Assembly: GCF_964275005.1 (NCBI RefSeq)
Contig: NC_092692.1
Location: 12,634,764 to 12,698,763 of the forward strand
DNA length: 64,000 bases
From: Diadema setosum
Lineage: Eukaryota; Echinodermata; Echinoidea; Diadematoida; Diadematidae
Direction: 5' to 3'
The notes below the pieces were generated by a model. That model was given only the letters and a program-made list of their open reading frames with translations, was not told where the DNA came from and did no database searches. Positions within the stretch are counted from its first letter, which is position 1; each line of letters starts with the position of its first letter. The position numbers and the translations under genes were made by a program. This document shows, piece by piece, positions 12,926 to 24,639 of this stretch.

Positions 12926-13107
12926 AGTCTGGTTTCCAGACTCTTAGGTCCCTTCCACAAAATGTTTCCTCCAGAGTCTCCGCCACACAGCTCAACCTGC
13001 TACTTCTTTCGTCATTAGAGGGCGTTAATATCTGGGAAGCTAATTACTTGAGTAGTAGGTGCCTATTCAGGAAGAGGGTCTCGAAGCTAGACTACTTCTC
13101 CCACCTT
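12926..13107 (+). mobile_element. AGTCTGGTTTCCAGAC-ended repeat, copy 1
   Basis: GTAGTCTGGTTTCCAGACTC at the left, GTCTCGAAGCTAGACTAC at the right. The interior has CAACCTGCTACTTCTTTCGT and TTAGAGGGCGTTAATA. The element at 17.8-18.05 kb is the same sequence inverted. Confidence 0.6.
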
Positions 13108-13139
13108 GGAAGCCAAGTGCTTGTAAAAACACTTATGTG

Positions 13140-15770
13140 CACACGTCCGCTTAAAAAAAAAAAAAAAAAAAGGAAGGGAAAGATAAAAAGGGGGATATAG
13201 TGCCGTGGGCCTGAGTATAATACAAACTACTTTGTCATTGTTTGTGAACTACGAAGCTGCAGGGAATTATTGAATTCTGCCCCAACCAATCAGAATCGAG
13301 CAGTCATCAATGAGGCGCTAATCATAGGCCATTATACCTTATACGTTGTATGGCTTTGGATAAACTTTAAAAAAGATGAGGATCATAATAATATGATGAG
13401 ATATATATTTTCTTTTTGACTGACCGAGCTTAATTTTGAGTAAAACACAAATGAACATCAGTAATTAGGCAAAAAGAGATTTCACACCCCGGTGCATGAT
13501 CACATGTTATTTTATGTCAGTTTGGGTATGGGTTTATTCTATTACGTTGCCTTTTTGGAAGAAATAGAATGTTCATAGGGCAGCAATTACGCCAGGTAAG
13601 AAATGTCATCGCCAAGTCTCATTTCAGTGGGAGCACATCAAAATGCCTAAAATTATACTTGAAGCTTACCGGGTACCCATTTTCGCACCGCTCCTTACTA
13701 TGTTAATCTGCCCCGTAAGACGATCTTTATTGTTCCACTGTCACGTCATTAAATGTTTATCCAGTCACTATACACGATATCTGATAGGCCTATTACTATA
13801 GTACTTAAACTTGCATGCATGGCCTTTGGTCTGTAGGCCCTATCGCACTCAAGTGCGTCGCGGGCAAGGGGCTTAATTATGCATTAGTATAGTATATATC
13901 ACAATCATTCGGAACTAGTGAATATATAGGAAGCCCTGGAGGAACAAAATCGAAACGCGATCAATTTGGCCCTACTTTTACATTGCACTAGTGCTTCTGT
14001 ATCTTTATGTGCAGGGCCCTATTTGCACTTTGAACAATGGGTTGATAAAAGGTCTGTGTTGCGGTTACTTGATCCGCTTGGCGCTGCATTTTCGGCACGT
14101 AGTCTCCACTTAATCCGCATCAAGGAAAGAACTTTCAGTGGGGAAAAAAGAAGAAGAGAAGAGTTTCGAAAGAAAATTGACTTGTATTGATCCCAATCAA
14201 TCCAAACATTTATCAATGATATTCACATGCACTAAGACCCACAAAGGCATGCAGGAAGACCTATCCATCACCCACGACCTCGCTGACGACTTGATGACGT
14301 AACCCTTCAGTACGCTCGGGAAGGATCTCGACGGAGTGATCAAATTTATTCGTACAATAAGCTGTAGCTTGGCGGGTAGCGCAACCCACGCCGCAGCTAT
14401 TCGATGATCGTGTCTGCCCTGTGCATAGCTCAAACGGTATTTTTCCATCACGCTCAAATCCCGGTACCGTCTTGAATCCGCATAATTCGTTTACCATTTC
14501 AGGAAAGCAAATGAGGTTACTACGATATCCCGGATGCTTGCATTATTTTTTCAATATGGGCAAGAGCTAAAACTGGATCTCGAATTAACAAGCTAGACGC
14601 ACTAGTCCCTGTTTCACGTACTGTCGCACTTAATCATTATGAGTATAGGCTAAACATTACTGTACTGTCATTGTTTGGTTTGGTAATACCAAGGAGGTGC
14701 GAAGACCACCTCCATGGTAATACAGTGGCATACCGATCAGTGGAGGGGAATATGTCTTCGAAGTGAAGAAAACCATAGGAGGAGGAAATCAAAGATATCG
14801 CCATTTTAATATTCCCTCGATCGTCTCCAACGATGGCCTTATGATCAAATAGCATGATAATTCACATTCCGTTTCGTACGGATATCTCACGTAAGGTCCA
14901 TAATGGCCTTCAATTAGGTTTATAGGCCTTAGGATTCACGGAAACGTGTGAAGGTGGGACCGGCAGCATTCGAAAATCTCCATAACGAACTAACAGTTTA
15001 AAATTAGACCACTAATTTGGGAACCGCTGACGAGAGGCATCGAAGCGAAACTTGACATGAAGCGTTGCCGTTGTGCGTATCAACTATTCGGGGCATTATG
15101 CACCTGAGGTCACGGTTCAGGCTCGCATGGCATGTAGAATTTAGGCCTATTATACTTATTTCCTGTTGTTGTACAAAGTATTGCTATGGCAGCAGCATAT
15201 TTTGCAATTAAAAACACCAAAAATACTATGGATTTAGCTGACTTGAAATCAGTTTCTGAGTAATTGACTGGATGTAGAAAACTTTCGTCCTTTTTGGGAA
15301 GATCCTATTAGGAGATTCAGGCATCTATAGCGAATTCAACCGTTATCTAGTGATATGCAATCACTTGGCCTGAAGAAGTCCACGGGAGTGGATGAAAGCT
15401 ATAGGCCGGGCCTATTCAATAGCCAGCAAATCACTAAAGGTTTAGATGCCTCTGAATCTCCTATAATTGTAATTGACTGGATATTTGACATTATAACCGG
15501 TATAGTGCAAGTCGGAAGATTTAATCTTTCTAAATGTTGAAAACTGTGTTGCCGTGGTAACTGCATTTTTCATAATGAAAATCATACAAAATATTGTGGA
15601 TTGAGCTACTCGATTAGTTTTTTAGTTTTTTTTTTTTCAATTGAGATTTAGCATTTGTGATAGATATGTTTTTCAGATATGCAATATGTTTAACGACGGG
15701 CTGCCATGTGGTGACAACATTTCTGGGAAAAAAACAAACAAACAAAATATTGTGGATAGAGCCAAATCAT
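13140..15770. other. No gene recognised
   Basis: Mixed composition. A cysteine-containing minus frame (14264-14497) lies here but has no supporting splice sites or family match. An A run is at 13153-13171. Confidence 0.35.
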
Positions 15771-15777
15771 TCAGTTT

Positions 15778-16351
15778 TTAAAGGACAAGTTCACCTTCAT
15801 AAACATAAGGATTAAGAGAATACAGCAATATTAGTAGAACACATCAGTGAAAGCTAGAGGAATTGGACAATCGATGTTAAATTACGAATTTTTAAAATTT
15901 TTGTGTTGGAACCGCTGGATGAGGATACTACTTAAGGCTCATGATGTCATATGAGTACAACAGTATAAAGAAAATGTAAAGAAAATTCAACGTATCTTCA
16001 CTTTTTTCGCATAATAAAAGAGCACTTGACTTGCCTCTTTCTAAAGGCGATGGGAATAATATTACCCATAACATAATTATGTCAGCAACGAGTCAAGGGA
16101 ATGTGTAGGCCCTACTTTTTTCAAAAGATGAAATGTTTTGAAATTCTCTTTATATTTTCCTATATTGTTGTACGCATGTGACATCATACACTGCAGTAGT
16201 CTTCTCATCCAGCGGTGACTGCACAAAAACTTCAAAAATTCATAACTTTTGAACGGATTGTCCGATTTTCCTCAAACTTTCAATGGTGTATTCCACTAAT
16301 ATTGCTACATTCTGTCAATCCTTACGTTGATGAAGGTGAACTTGTCCTTAA
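15778..16351. mobile_element. Long-armed inverted-repeat MITE, family A, copy 2
   Basis: The ends are TTAAAGGACAAGTTCACC and GGTGAACTTGTCCTTAA. The two arms stay complementary for well over 150 bp: AGAACACATCAGTGAAAG and GGATGAGGATACT on the left, and their complements near 16200-16310. No transposase is present. The element abuts the palindromic element at 16353. Confidence 0.8.
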
Positions 16352-16352
16352 A

Positions 16353-16677
16353 GGCCCGAATTCACGAAGGTGGTACAAAATGAAACCATGGTCTAAACCA
16401 TGGACAAAAACCATGGAGCGCCAAGTGTCGCATGGAATATTTCGTCACGAAATCAGTTATTTCGTCGATGAAATGATTATTTTGTTAAGAAAACAACATC
16501 TTGTAACTAGATGAACATTTCGTCCACGAAATGATAATTTCGTTAACGAAACGGTCATTTTGTCGACGAAATGATCAATTTCGTAACGAAATATTCCGTG
16601 CGACACTTGGCGCTCCATGGTTTTTGTCCATGGTTTAAACCATGGTTTCATTTGTACCACCTTCGTGAATTCGGGCC
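16353..16677. mobile_element. Palindromic foldback element (GGCCCGAATTCACGAAGG ends)
   Basis: The element is 325 bp. GGCCCGAATTCACGAAGGTGG on the left is repeated as its inverse at 16657-16677. The arms continue through ACCATGGTCTAAACCATGG...CCATGGAGCGCCAAGTGTCG for about 95 bp. The centre is a run of TTTCGT.GACGAAATGAT repeats. AAA flanks both sides. No coding capacity. Confidence 0.8.
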
Positions 16678-17167
16678 AAAGTGTTTTGGCGTTTGGCAAT
16701 AATGTGACCGCTGTGATGTGGGGGTGTGTAAATTTTACTTTTTGTTAAAGTTGCATTATATACATGCATGTGTGTTTTAATGGTAACGGTATTTTTTCTT
16801 TTTTTCCCCTTGTTTTACCAGCGTCGAGCAGTGCGTTGCCATATATTGCCAGCATACTTCTTTTCTTTTCTTTTTCGTTAAAGCAAGCTTGATATGGATT
16901 GGGCTGGTTCCAGTCCTGATTGAGCTTGACTTGAGATTTGGCACATGTGACAAACGTAACTTAGCGTATGTTATGATCAAAAGGCATCATATTTTATGTA
17001 TTTTTTCTTCAGTTTTACTTTTTAGCTTTGCCAAGAAAGTTATGCTTGTTTGTTGTTATCATTCCTTATATCATTATTCATTCAGAGTACTCTAAAAACA
17101 ATCTTTATGATTATGATTTTAAACATGTGCAATTCAGCCTTTGGGTGCCAGACATGATTTTAACAAA

Positions 17168-17212
17168 ACCAGATCAATCAAGCAATCGATCGATCAATCG
17201 ATCGATCAATCC

Positions 17213-17258
<46 letters not shown>

Positions 17259-17260
17259 GA
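17168..17260 (+). repeat. (AATC)n microsatellite
   Basis: GATCAATCGATCGATCAATC passing into a pure CAAT tetranucleotide run. Confidence 0.9.
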
Positions 17261-17278
17261 TATCTGTGTAAGCAGACA

Positions 17279-17395
17279 CGCTAACTCCGAAGAATCTTCC
17301 CTTAAGTCGACCGTTACCGATGAGTGTACTATTCATGGTTTTGCCTTAATCCCGGTGGGCAGCGAATTAAAGCCGATCCATGTTCCCCATGCACA
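17279..17395 (+). repeat. Dispersed repeat, copy 1
   Basis: GACCGTTACCGATGAGTGTACT...CCGGTGGGCAGCGAATTAAAGCCGATCCATGT matches 58741-58885 in the same order, with several indels. It follows a (CAAT)n tract. Family unknown. Confidence 0.5.
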
Positions 17396-17835
17396 CTACA
17401 CTTTTTTTTCTTTTTCTTTTTTTTTTTAATGTCCTTCCCACTTTCCTATAAAATCTCATTGCGTGAACGCGGCAATCCCTAAGGAAAATAAAATGCTTTG
17501 CACTTTGGAGTTTGGTTTTAATTCATTTTTATTTATTTTCATTTCTTTTTAACCACGCAGGGTCTTATACAGCCTGTATAAATTCTGTCACAACAACACG
17601 TGGCTAATTTGTCTTTGTACCGCTTTCATGTAAATAGGGTTAACTAACAAAGAAGTGACGCGTTTTGGGGTAATTAATTCATTTCTTTTGCGGCAACAAT
17701 CGTAACCATGCACTGTAAAATGAATGTAACAACATCAGTGTGAAGAGAAAGTCCCTACAAGTTATACACGTGACGTCGTTGTTGTTGTTATTTGACTTTA
17801 TTTGGCGTTTATCATTCCTCGAGGAATATTTACGC

Positions 17836-18052
17836 CCGCAGAGTGGTAGTCTAGTTTGCAGAGTGGTAGTCTAGCTTCCAGACCGTCGCTCGTACTGATT
17901 TTCACCTCAGAGTATTAACGCCCTCTAACGACAAAAGAAGTTGCAGGTTCAGCAGGATGGACTGTCCTTGCCCCTGAGGGCGCATTTTGTAAAAAGGAGT
18001 AGGCCTACAGGTGTCAAAGGGTCTGAAAACCAGACTAGGGGAGTGGCGGAGG
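17836..18052 (-). mobile_element. AGTCTGGTTTCCAGAC-ended repeat, copy 2
   Basis: Reverse orientation of the 12.9-kb copy: GTAGTCTAGCTTCCAGAC, TATTAACGCCCTCTAACGAC, AGAAGTTGCAGGTT, GTCTGAAAACCAGACTA. The left-end GCAGAGTGGTAGTCTAG is tandemly doubled. A lone GTCTGGAAACCAGACTAC also occurs at 35.43 kb. Confidence 0.6.
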
Positions 18053-18546
18053 TGTGTCCGTCCGCTCGAGGAGGTGGAAAGTGACGCCCCCCCACCGATC
18101 CTTTTATCCTTTATGTCCCATATTATGTGCATGCCGTGCATTGCAGTCAACGTTCTGGTACAACTAAACTTCTCTAACGCGCTCTCTGCTGGCAGATGCA
18201 GTGACATTTTTTTGGCCTATTCGGAAGTGAAGATAATGCGAGCAATTATAGTAGAAATGTTTGTACGTATTTTAATGAACATGTATGGGCAAATTAAGTA
18301 TCTTATCTCTATATTTAATTGATAATATGTAATAAAAGGTAAGTGCACTCCTATGGTCGTCCAACAGGACCTGCCACGTTAACGTTGTGCTTTTTTAGCA
18401 CGAACATTCCTATATAGGGCCTACACCGAGTCTCCTTCGAGGCGTACGAGACTCACACATCAAATTAGGATCTTTCACACGCAAGTTTTATTCATTCTTT
18501 TATCATTCACGCCTCATAAAAAATACAATTCACAAAACAAAACCAA

Positions 18547-18550
18547 CACA

Positions 18551-18595
<45 letters not shown>

Positions 18596-18612
18596 ACACA
18601 CTACACACACAA
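18547..18612. repeat. (TA)n(CA)n microsatellite
   Basis: About 20 TA dinucleotides followed by CACA-rich sequence. Confidence 0.9.
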
Positions 18613-19334
18613 TGGATTTCCAACTGTCAAATTATCCATGTCACATTTTCAGATATATTTTTCCCCCTAGGATTACGTAAGCCAAAATGCACACTGGAAA
18701 ACTATGCACTATGAGATCGCGCGATTTAAAGGGAATCTCTCCCCTAACATTTAAATTTGAAAGGTGTCAGATCATGTCCTAAATACTCAAGAGAAAATTC
18801 TATCCCATCACAAAAAAAAAAAAAAAAAATGTCAAAAACTGTGAACTATCAATTTTGATGAATCAGCAGGCACTAGTGCGCACTGCAGGATACCCGCGCG
18901 TAGACCATCGGTGTGTGCACGTTTCCTTCGTTCGCCTCCGTCTGCACGCAGCTATATCGAATACCCCACTGTCTATCGGTATCGCCTCATCGAGCCATAT
19001 ATTTGCATCCGCATTTGAATATGAGCAGAGGCTGCCGCGGCTGCCTGGTCAGTGGCGCATTCTTATATTTCATAAGGATATTGCCAGTACAATAAACTAC
19101 AATGTCAGAAAACTAAGTTTATGTGTGAACAGATACACTTTAAGTTCCTTGGCGAGGGAGGGGGACACCTCATCCACACACGTACCCTCAGGCTAGGCCT
19201 ACCTCCCCCCCCCCCCCGCATCAATGCATATGCAATTCAAATCAAATTTTATTTCCAGTATCATAATCATTTCAGATACAACAATTACAACAAATCAATG
19301 TAAAACAAACATATTGAAAAAAAAAAACGAATGC

Positions 19335-19370
19335 GAGAGAGAGAGGGAGAGAGAGAGAGAGAGAAAAGAA
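19335..19370. repeat. (GA)n microsatellite
   Basis: GAGAGAGAGAGGGAGAGAGA-type run. Confidence 0.9.
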
Positions 19371-19380
19371 AATGAGCAAT

Positions 19381-19957
19381 TTAAAGGTAGGGGATACCTT
19401 TTACAGACCTCGATCCCAAAATGCAGCAAAACATTAAATATGAACCTCAGGGGACTTGTTTAGGCCACTGCTGAGAAATTTGAAAGTCAACAGTTATCTA
19501 CAATTTGAGTAATGCACAAAACTCAACTACTCAGTGGTTCTGTGTGTCAGCCACACTTCAGCCTTTTTGTTGCAGTCTTCTGTATTTTTTTTTTATCTAT
19601 AAACACAAATCTAAAAGTATAAGAGCTGATGTAATAACATATAGAGTGTGTGGCAAGAATGTATATAGAAATGTTTGTAAGTTTTGATGAACTTTCTTCA
19701 CAAAATATACATGATGGACACACATGCAGTGCATGGGTCTGCAAAGGTAGCCTAGTAATGTACTGGAATTTACGGTGAGCCCCGAAAAAAAATTCAATTC
19801 AAAATCTAACAGTCAATAAAAATGTACTAAATGTTACCTTCCATTTTCAATACTTTATGGGAGTTTCTAAAATGATACTCTCCTCTATTTCAACATACCA
19901 CTGTATTTATACAACTCTTCATTTGAGGCATGCAAAAGGGATTCCCTACCTTTAAGT
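19381..19957. mobile_element. Family C MITE (TTTAAAGGTAGGGGATACC ends)
   Basis: TTTAAAGGTAGGGGATACCT at the left is matched by GGGATTCCCTACCTTTAA at the right. About 575 bp with no protein frame. The terminal TTTAAAGG resembles that of families A and B. Confidence 0.6.
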
Positions 19958-20239
19958 GCATAAATCAACTAATGAGACTACATGCATTTTGCTCAAAATC
20001 GCTTCCACTTGTCCTCGGGCGGCGCATTGGCTCGGCAAAATTTCAAGCCGGAGTTGCTTTCTGATAACCCTAGCTGGCATCTCATGGATGCCTCTATACC
20101 ATGTGGGCATCACGAGTACGACATCCACGAGTTACACATCCCACGATCGAGTTACAGCCCACCAGTCTTAATAGCAGCCCATATAGCTTTTGCCTTGAAT
20201 GTAGACTAAGCGTGTCATTCGAGATCTAAATACGTATTA

Positions 20240-20425
20240 ATACTCAATCTTGAGTGATAGGCCCTACACGCCATTAAAACCAAAACAACAACAACAACAA
20301 CCGATCTGATTTGTAAATACTCAATCTTGAATGATACACGCCATTAAAACCAAGATCTGGCGTAAATACATTACAACTCAATTTTGAGCGATACACGCCA
20401 TTAAAACCAAAACAACAACAACGAT
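20240..20425 (+). repeat. Three tandem units of about 70 bp
   Basis: AATACTCAATCTTGA.TGATA..CACGCCATTAAAACCAA is repeated three times (about 20240, 20313 and 20373), with (AAC)n linkers after units 1 and 3. Confidence 0.75.
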
Positions 20426-20429
20426 AGGC

Positions 20430-22046
20430 TGTAAAGTATACGATTGGTAAATTTTACCATAGGCCTGTACACAGAAAGAATAATCTTTATTTCTTGAGCA
20501 ACTGCGACAATTAAAGAAGTTGATTAAATGTTTAGTTTTTACTGTTTTATGAGTACGGATAGGTAAAAGACTGAATTGCCAAACGTCGCGCCAACCTCAA
20601 GCACGAAAGATCAACGTGCGTGAGCCAAGATCTAAACTGCCTCAAACCGGTTTGGTGCGGATCCCATTTCCGTCAGTGTTGGACGGTACGTCACTCGACA
20701 CTGTTTTCGCAGTGCTTGAAGAGTAAAATTGCACGCTGCTCGAGGCAGCCATCTTCACTCGTTCTCCTGCATACGGTTTGCCGAGTTTGTGGTGAGAGCA
20801 AAGAGTGGCTATTCATATTATTGCCCCTCATCTTTAGATAGCCGCGAGACGAAGTCAATTTCGCTTACAAAAATGATATTGACCCTGCGCCGTTCGTGCT
20901 AATGTAGTCCCTACATGACATTGTATTTGTGCATGGAATTTTTATTCTCTGTTATGAATATTTTGCAAAAGGGGCAAGATTATGTAAAAGATCACGGGCC
21001 TATATAAGGATGTAATCTTCTAATTGTGATGCATTTAATTACTATGCAATAAATGATTCTTTTTTGGAGGATATAGAAAACGTTACCGGAATCTTGTCTC
21101 AACACTTTAAAATTGAGAGTACTTCATGCATGACTTTTCCACTCGGTTAGTTTCGGGAATTCTGGAGGCCTACAAGGGGGCAGCACAGATACAGTAGTGG
21201 TGTCAGTGTTTATGTACTACCGCTATTGAAACGGTAAATTTCAGTGTAATGCACGTAAACGTATCAGCCTATTGTCAAAAGAATACAGCAGGACTTTCAA
21301 CACCCCCCCCCCCCTTTGGTCTCTCTCTCTCTCTCTCTCTGGCCAGTTAGGGTATGTTCCTCGCATGCACGCAATACCTCGAGACCTGCTGTTCGGTTGG
21401 GAACTATTTTTAAAATGTTTATTCAGTCGATCATAACGGACTGTCCTATAGCAAAACGCACGAGCTGATATTGCATGTCTCGCCGTTGAATCGATCATTT
21501 TAGGAAGTCCCCCAGATATGGCCGACAAATAAAGTAGGCCCATACAGTATTTAACCGAATAGTAGGCCTGAAGAGTTCCGAAGTGATGTCACATAATATT
21601 GCACAGTCTTTATTCGAGCATGCCGTGGCAACTGTTGTTTGCACAGTATACACGGGGCGGCATACACTGTACCATTATTTTTCCATGGCAGAGCTTTGTC
21701 GTCACTCTTCGCGGTACTGTATACGGACCACGTATGCAATGTTGCAAGCTCTGCAGCACCATATCAAGCTGTAAGTCAAGACTTGAGTTGGCTGAGTTTT
21801 CCTTCGATCACACCACAAAGGCCAGAGATCGGTGACAGCGCGATCGAGAGATTTGCACTGACCAAGGAGGTACACTAGTACCTCCTCTCCTTGCACTGAC
21901 TGAGCCGCTAGTATGCTGCACTCCGATGCGTTCACCTCAAGCATTGCAGCTCAGCGTGGGTTTATGACATCACCTCCAGACCGCTCAATACTGGTGACAA
22001 TAGTCTCAACTAAAGTCGTGCGATGCAAAACTTGATAGTGTCGAGC
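20430..22046. other. No established gene; region left of the H4 fragment
   Basis: Contains a minus-strand 36-codon frame (20642-20752) with a good initiation context, AAGATGGCTGCC, but no second exon could be identified. Otherwise nothing recognised. Confidence 0.3.
21301..21341. repeat. C-run and (CT)n microsatellite
   Basis: Poly-C of 12 followed shortly by a CTCTCTCT run. Confidence 0.9.
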
Positions 22047-22128
22047 CACAATCTCGAGACCTGACGAAAGATCGCTCGCAGGTCTAGCACAATCTCGAGA
22101 CATGACGAAAGATCGACTCGCAGGTCTG
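22047..22128 (+). repeat. Two 41-bp direct repeats upstream of the H4 fragment
   Basis: CACAATCTCGAGACCTGACG... and CACAATCTCGAGACATGACG... are 41 bp apart with one substitution and one indel. They end about 70 bp before the H4 ATG. Confidence 0.8.
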
Positions 22129-22196
22129 CTAAGACCTAGCTAGCCATTCGTCTTTTGGGTGTCTCATCAGCTACACCACAACCAACTCGCATCATC

Positions 22197-22307
22197 ATGT
22201 CTGGACGCGGTAAAGGAGGCAAAGGACTAGGCAAGGGAGGAGCAAAGCGGTACCGATATAGCACTGGACCGAGCCGCGTCAGCTGGGCCTCGGGATGTGA
22301 TCGTTGA
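22197..22307 (+). pseudogene. Histone H4 5' coding fragment
   Basis: From the ATG at 22197 the frame reads [18 protein letters not shown], the exact first 18 residues of histone H4. It then departs into an unrelated tail (YRYSTGPSRVSWASG...) and stops at 22305-22307 after 36 codons. The full H4 protein is about 103 residues. The preceding bases (CACAACCAACTCGCATCATC) look like a histone leader. No histone fold, 3' stem-loop or H4 C-terminus was found downstream. The best reading is a truncated, dispersed histone copy (orphon). A short GTGATCGTTGAT downstream may be a trace of H4 VIRDAV but is too short to claim. Confidence 0.8.
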
Positions 22308-24048
22308 TATGTATCGCGATTAGTCTCAATTCATACACAAAGGCTCACGTCCAGACCGCGTTGGCTGAAGGCTACGACCTAACTGAATTGCTGAATCTGT
22401 CAATAGCGGCCATCCAAGTGAAACAATAATAGTGCCGCCTATAGACAGGTCGGTGACAATGTGTACTAAGTGTTACAAAAAACATTTATCCTTTTTTTTT
22501 TTTCGTAAACTATATCAGATAATACTGTCTTTGATGAGTAATAGCTGAATTGTTTACATTGTTTATTTTAGTTGGAGGTGATTTGAATATGAAAGCATGA
22601 ATTAGTTTCATGAAATCTATGATTGATTTTAAAGTTAGGTCCCAGTTTTTGGTCAAAAATTGAATCCTCTGTACCGGGTACAAAACTTGAACTTTACACA
22701 TGAAACTAATGATGTGTATGTGGGTGTGTGCTTACAATGACCCTGAACAATGGACACGAATACCATCTGTGCAGAGCTCAAATTCTGGTGTTTTTTTTTT
22801 TTTTTTTTTTTTTTTTTGCTCCAGGGCACACAAAATGATTCATAATGATTCACGATGGATTGCCTGGGCACTGCTAGTGGTAATGGTAAAGGGTGAAATG
22901 CATGCACATGAAGAAAAGTGTTTAAGCACATGTTTCCATGTGCTTGCATACATTTTAGGATGAATAAAGACTAGCTGTGAAAGTGGAATTCCTCTTGAAT
23001 ATTATGATACAAGCATTCAAACCCTGTCCGGATGTTAACCACACACTCCCATACACACCAGTTGACCCTTGTGCACAGTGAAAGTTTAATATAGAGGGTT
23101 GAAAATAGAGCAACATCTGAACCCAACTTGAAAATTAATCTTGAATTTAATGAAACGTATTTATGCTTTCATTTTTAAATTACATCCAACAAAATGGTAG
23201 GCCTGCACTATTCAGCTATTGCTCATATGCAATGCCAGTGTTCTCTGATACATTGTTTCTGAACTATTATGGATCAAAAGTGGGATTTTTTTTTTTTGTG
23301 TGTGTGTAATACCTAGTACAATCTACTCCATTTTCTTTACTTTTTTTTTTTTTACTACTTCTGTTCATTTGCCTTATAAAATACATGTAGCATTTCGGGC
23401 CTGAGGAACTGCACTGGTTCGTACCGGTTTGCATGAATGGGGTTCACGAGTGAGTTTGAGTGAATTGATATGTGGGAAGCTGACATGAAAGAACAAAAAC
23501 AAACAATACCTAGACAGCTAGTACCCCTTTGACCTTATTCAAAGGGATTTTGGGGGGTTAGGATCACAGGAGGAGTAGTACCTTTACTAGATGGTCATTA
23601 GGCATCCTAGACTGGTCTTCTCATACCCAGCACCATGAGTGACGCAATGCATGGGACCTATTCCTAAAACATCAACTTCCCTCATGGTGAAGACCGACCA
23701 TATGTGCCTGCACGATCAGGCGCCCCAACCACGGATGAACAGGGCGGATCTAGGGGAGGCAACCCCGATAAAAATGTGTCACTCATGGCTGGTGGAACCC
23801 TCAACATTGAACATCTTGGTTGTAAATCTGCCTCAGGAGAAGGAAATCTCTGACTTCTAAACCCGCGCAGAAGGAGGTCGATGGCTTTGGGAGGACATCC
23901 ACCAAGGGACCTTGCTCGCAAGAACCAACTAACTAAGTCTGTCTCGGCGAACCAGGCGAAAGAAACCTTGTGATCCAGCGGTTGTGAAGGCGACTCAGCA
24001 AAAACACTGTGGAGTGCGAAGGGCGTGTCAGAGCATGAGAGAAGACCT
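22308..24048. other. No gene recognised
   Basis: AT-rich with T/A runs at 22791-22817, 23287-23297 and 23341-23353. The frames at 23639-24098 are overlapping shadows without domains. Confidence 0.35.
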
Positions 24049-24216
24049 GGGGGGCATTTCATGAAGGAACTTGTCGGATAAAATGTCCGACAAGTCAATT
24101 ATATCCGACAAGTTCAGAGAAATCAGCCAATCAGACTAAAGAATTTCTCCAAACTTGTCGGATATAATTGACTTGTCAGATATTTTATCCGACAAGTTCC
24201 TTCATGAAATGCCCCC
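24049..24216. mobile_element. Near-perfect foldback MITE (GGGGGCATTTCATGAAGGAAC ends)
   Basis: The left arm GGGGGGCATTTCATGAAGGA...CTTGTCGGATAAAATGTCCGACAAG...TATATCCGACAAG is the inverse of 24151-24216 with few mismatches. The loop of about 35 nt is AT-rich. Each arm itself contains a CTTGTCGGA...TCCGACAAG stem, so the transcript could form a branched hairpin. Confidence 0.85.
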
Positions 24217-24639
24217 CCCCCCCGGCCATCCACTGCAGCCAACGAAGCGCCCAGACGTAGTGATAATATTCGTGCCACTGGAACCTGACTTCTGAGGCCG
24301 AGATTTTGGGTTTACTCCAGCGCAACAGTTCTCCCATTTAAAACCTATTCACGCACAAGTTACGTCGTGCTCTCTATTTCTCAGGTAACTCAACCTCTGT
24401 AAAAGTCCTACGGCGATGGAGGAGTAGTGAAGCAACGGGTGGAGGTGACCACTGGCAGTTGAGTCGCAATCCCACACATATGCGGTTCTGGACAAGTAGT
24501 CGCTCTTCTATGTACCCAGGACAGCAGAGGAGTTCGGCAGCATCAAGGGGGGTGATTGAGCAGCCCTCTTTATGCTAGCACTGCTCACCCTAGTAAGGGA
24601 GAGGCCTAGAAAAGGTGGCGTAAACATTACATGCCCTAC

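Noticed and set aside
14264..14497. Cysteine-containing minus frame
   Set aside because: Cysteine spacing matches no family I recognise and no flanking splice sites or repeats support it.
17168..17260. CRISPR-like direct repeats
   Set aside because: Plain tetranucleotide microsatellite without spacers; the window is eukaryotic.
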